DNA of 5,608 nt, taken from positions 1 to 5,608 of the forward strand of contig JAIRVD010000074.1 of the NCBI GenBank assembly GCA_031254075.1, read 5' to 3'. This document shows positions 5,598 to 5,608 of the stretch, piece after piece (position 1 is the stretch's first letter; the number at the start of each line of letters is the position of its first letter). This stretch comes from Clostridiales bacterium. GTDB taxonomy: Bacteria > Bacillota > Clostridia > Lachnospirales > WQUN01. The notes under the pieces are model-generated. The model saw only the letters and a list, made by a program, of their open reading frames with translations, was not told where the DNA came from and did no database searches. A program made the position numbers and the translations under genes.

Positions 5598-5608
5598 TTC
5601 GGTGATGT

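Overview
The window holds a tightly packed run of genes, all read from the minus strand, so transcription runs from high to low coordinates. In that order they are: a small unrecognised ORF, hprK (HPr kinase/phosphorylase), murB (UDP-N-acetylenolpyruvoylglucosamine reductase), rapZ/yvcJ, whiA/yvcL, an HPr/Crh-family protein, a GrdX-like protein, a nadD-yqeK fusion, and the first codons of one more gene at the left edge. Junctions are overlaps of 1, 4 or 14 nt or gaps of 15 nt, with one gap of 67 nt. This suggests one operon. I see no clear promoter, terminator, RNA gene, mobile element or CRISPR array.

The order hprK-murB-rapZ-whiA-HPr, the strong AAGGAG-type ribosome sites and the gene content point to a Bacillota (Firmicutes) bacterium, most likely an anaerobic Clostridia-like or Negativicutes-like lineage. 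I cannot name a genus. In Bacillus subtilis the matching block is yvcI-yvcJ-yvcK-yvcL-crh. Here yvcK is absent and rapZ overlaps whiA directly.

Right part (3531-5597): the small ORF, then HprK, which phosphorylates HPr/Crh on a regulatory serine, then MurB for peptidoglycan precursor synthesis. Middle (1774-3515): RapZ, a P-loop protein; a shortened WhiA of 204 residues that lacks most of the first LAGLIDADG-like half; and an HPr-fold protein that keeps the HprK target serine but has Asp where the PTS-phosphorylated His15 should be. HprK and this Crh-like protein look like a purely regulatory pair. Left part (1-1774): a GrdX-like protein with an extra Pro/Gly-rich segment, then a NadD (NAD synthesis) domain fused to a YqeK HD-hydrolase domain.

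The YqeK part is damaged. The conserved Asp of the LAD-x-IEP motif is Tyr, and four codons later an in-frame TAA interrupts the gene. The remaining 58 codons are still open, still YqeK-like, and end at a TAATG junction with the next gene. This is either a recent pseudogenisation of the YqeK half or a sequencing/assembly error. The observations most worth a second look are this broken YqeK, the Crh-like HPr and the compact WhiA.
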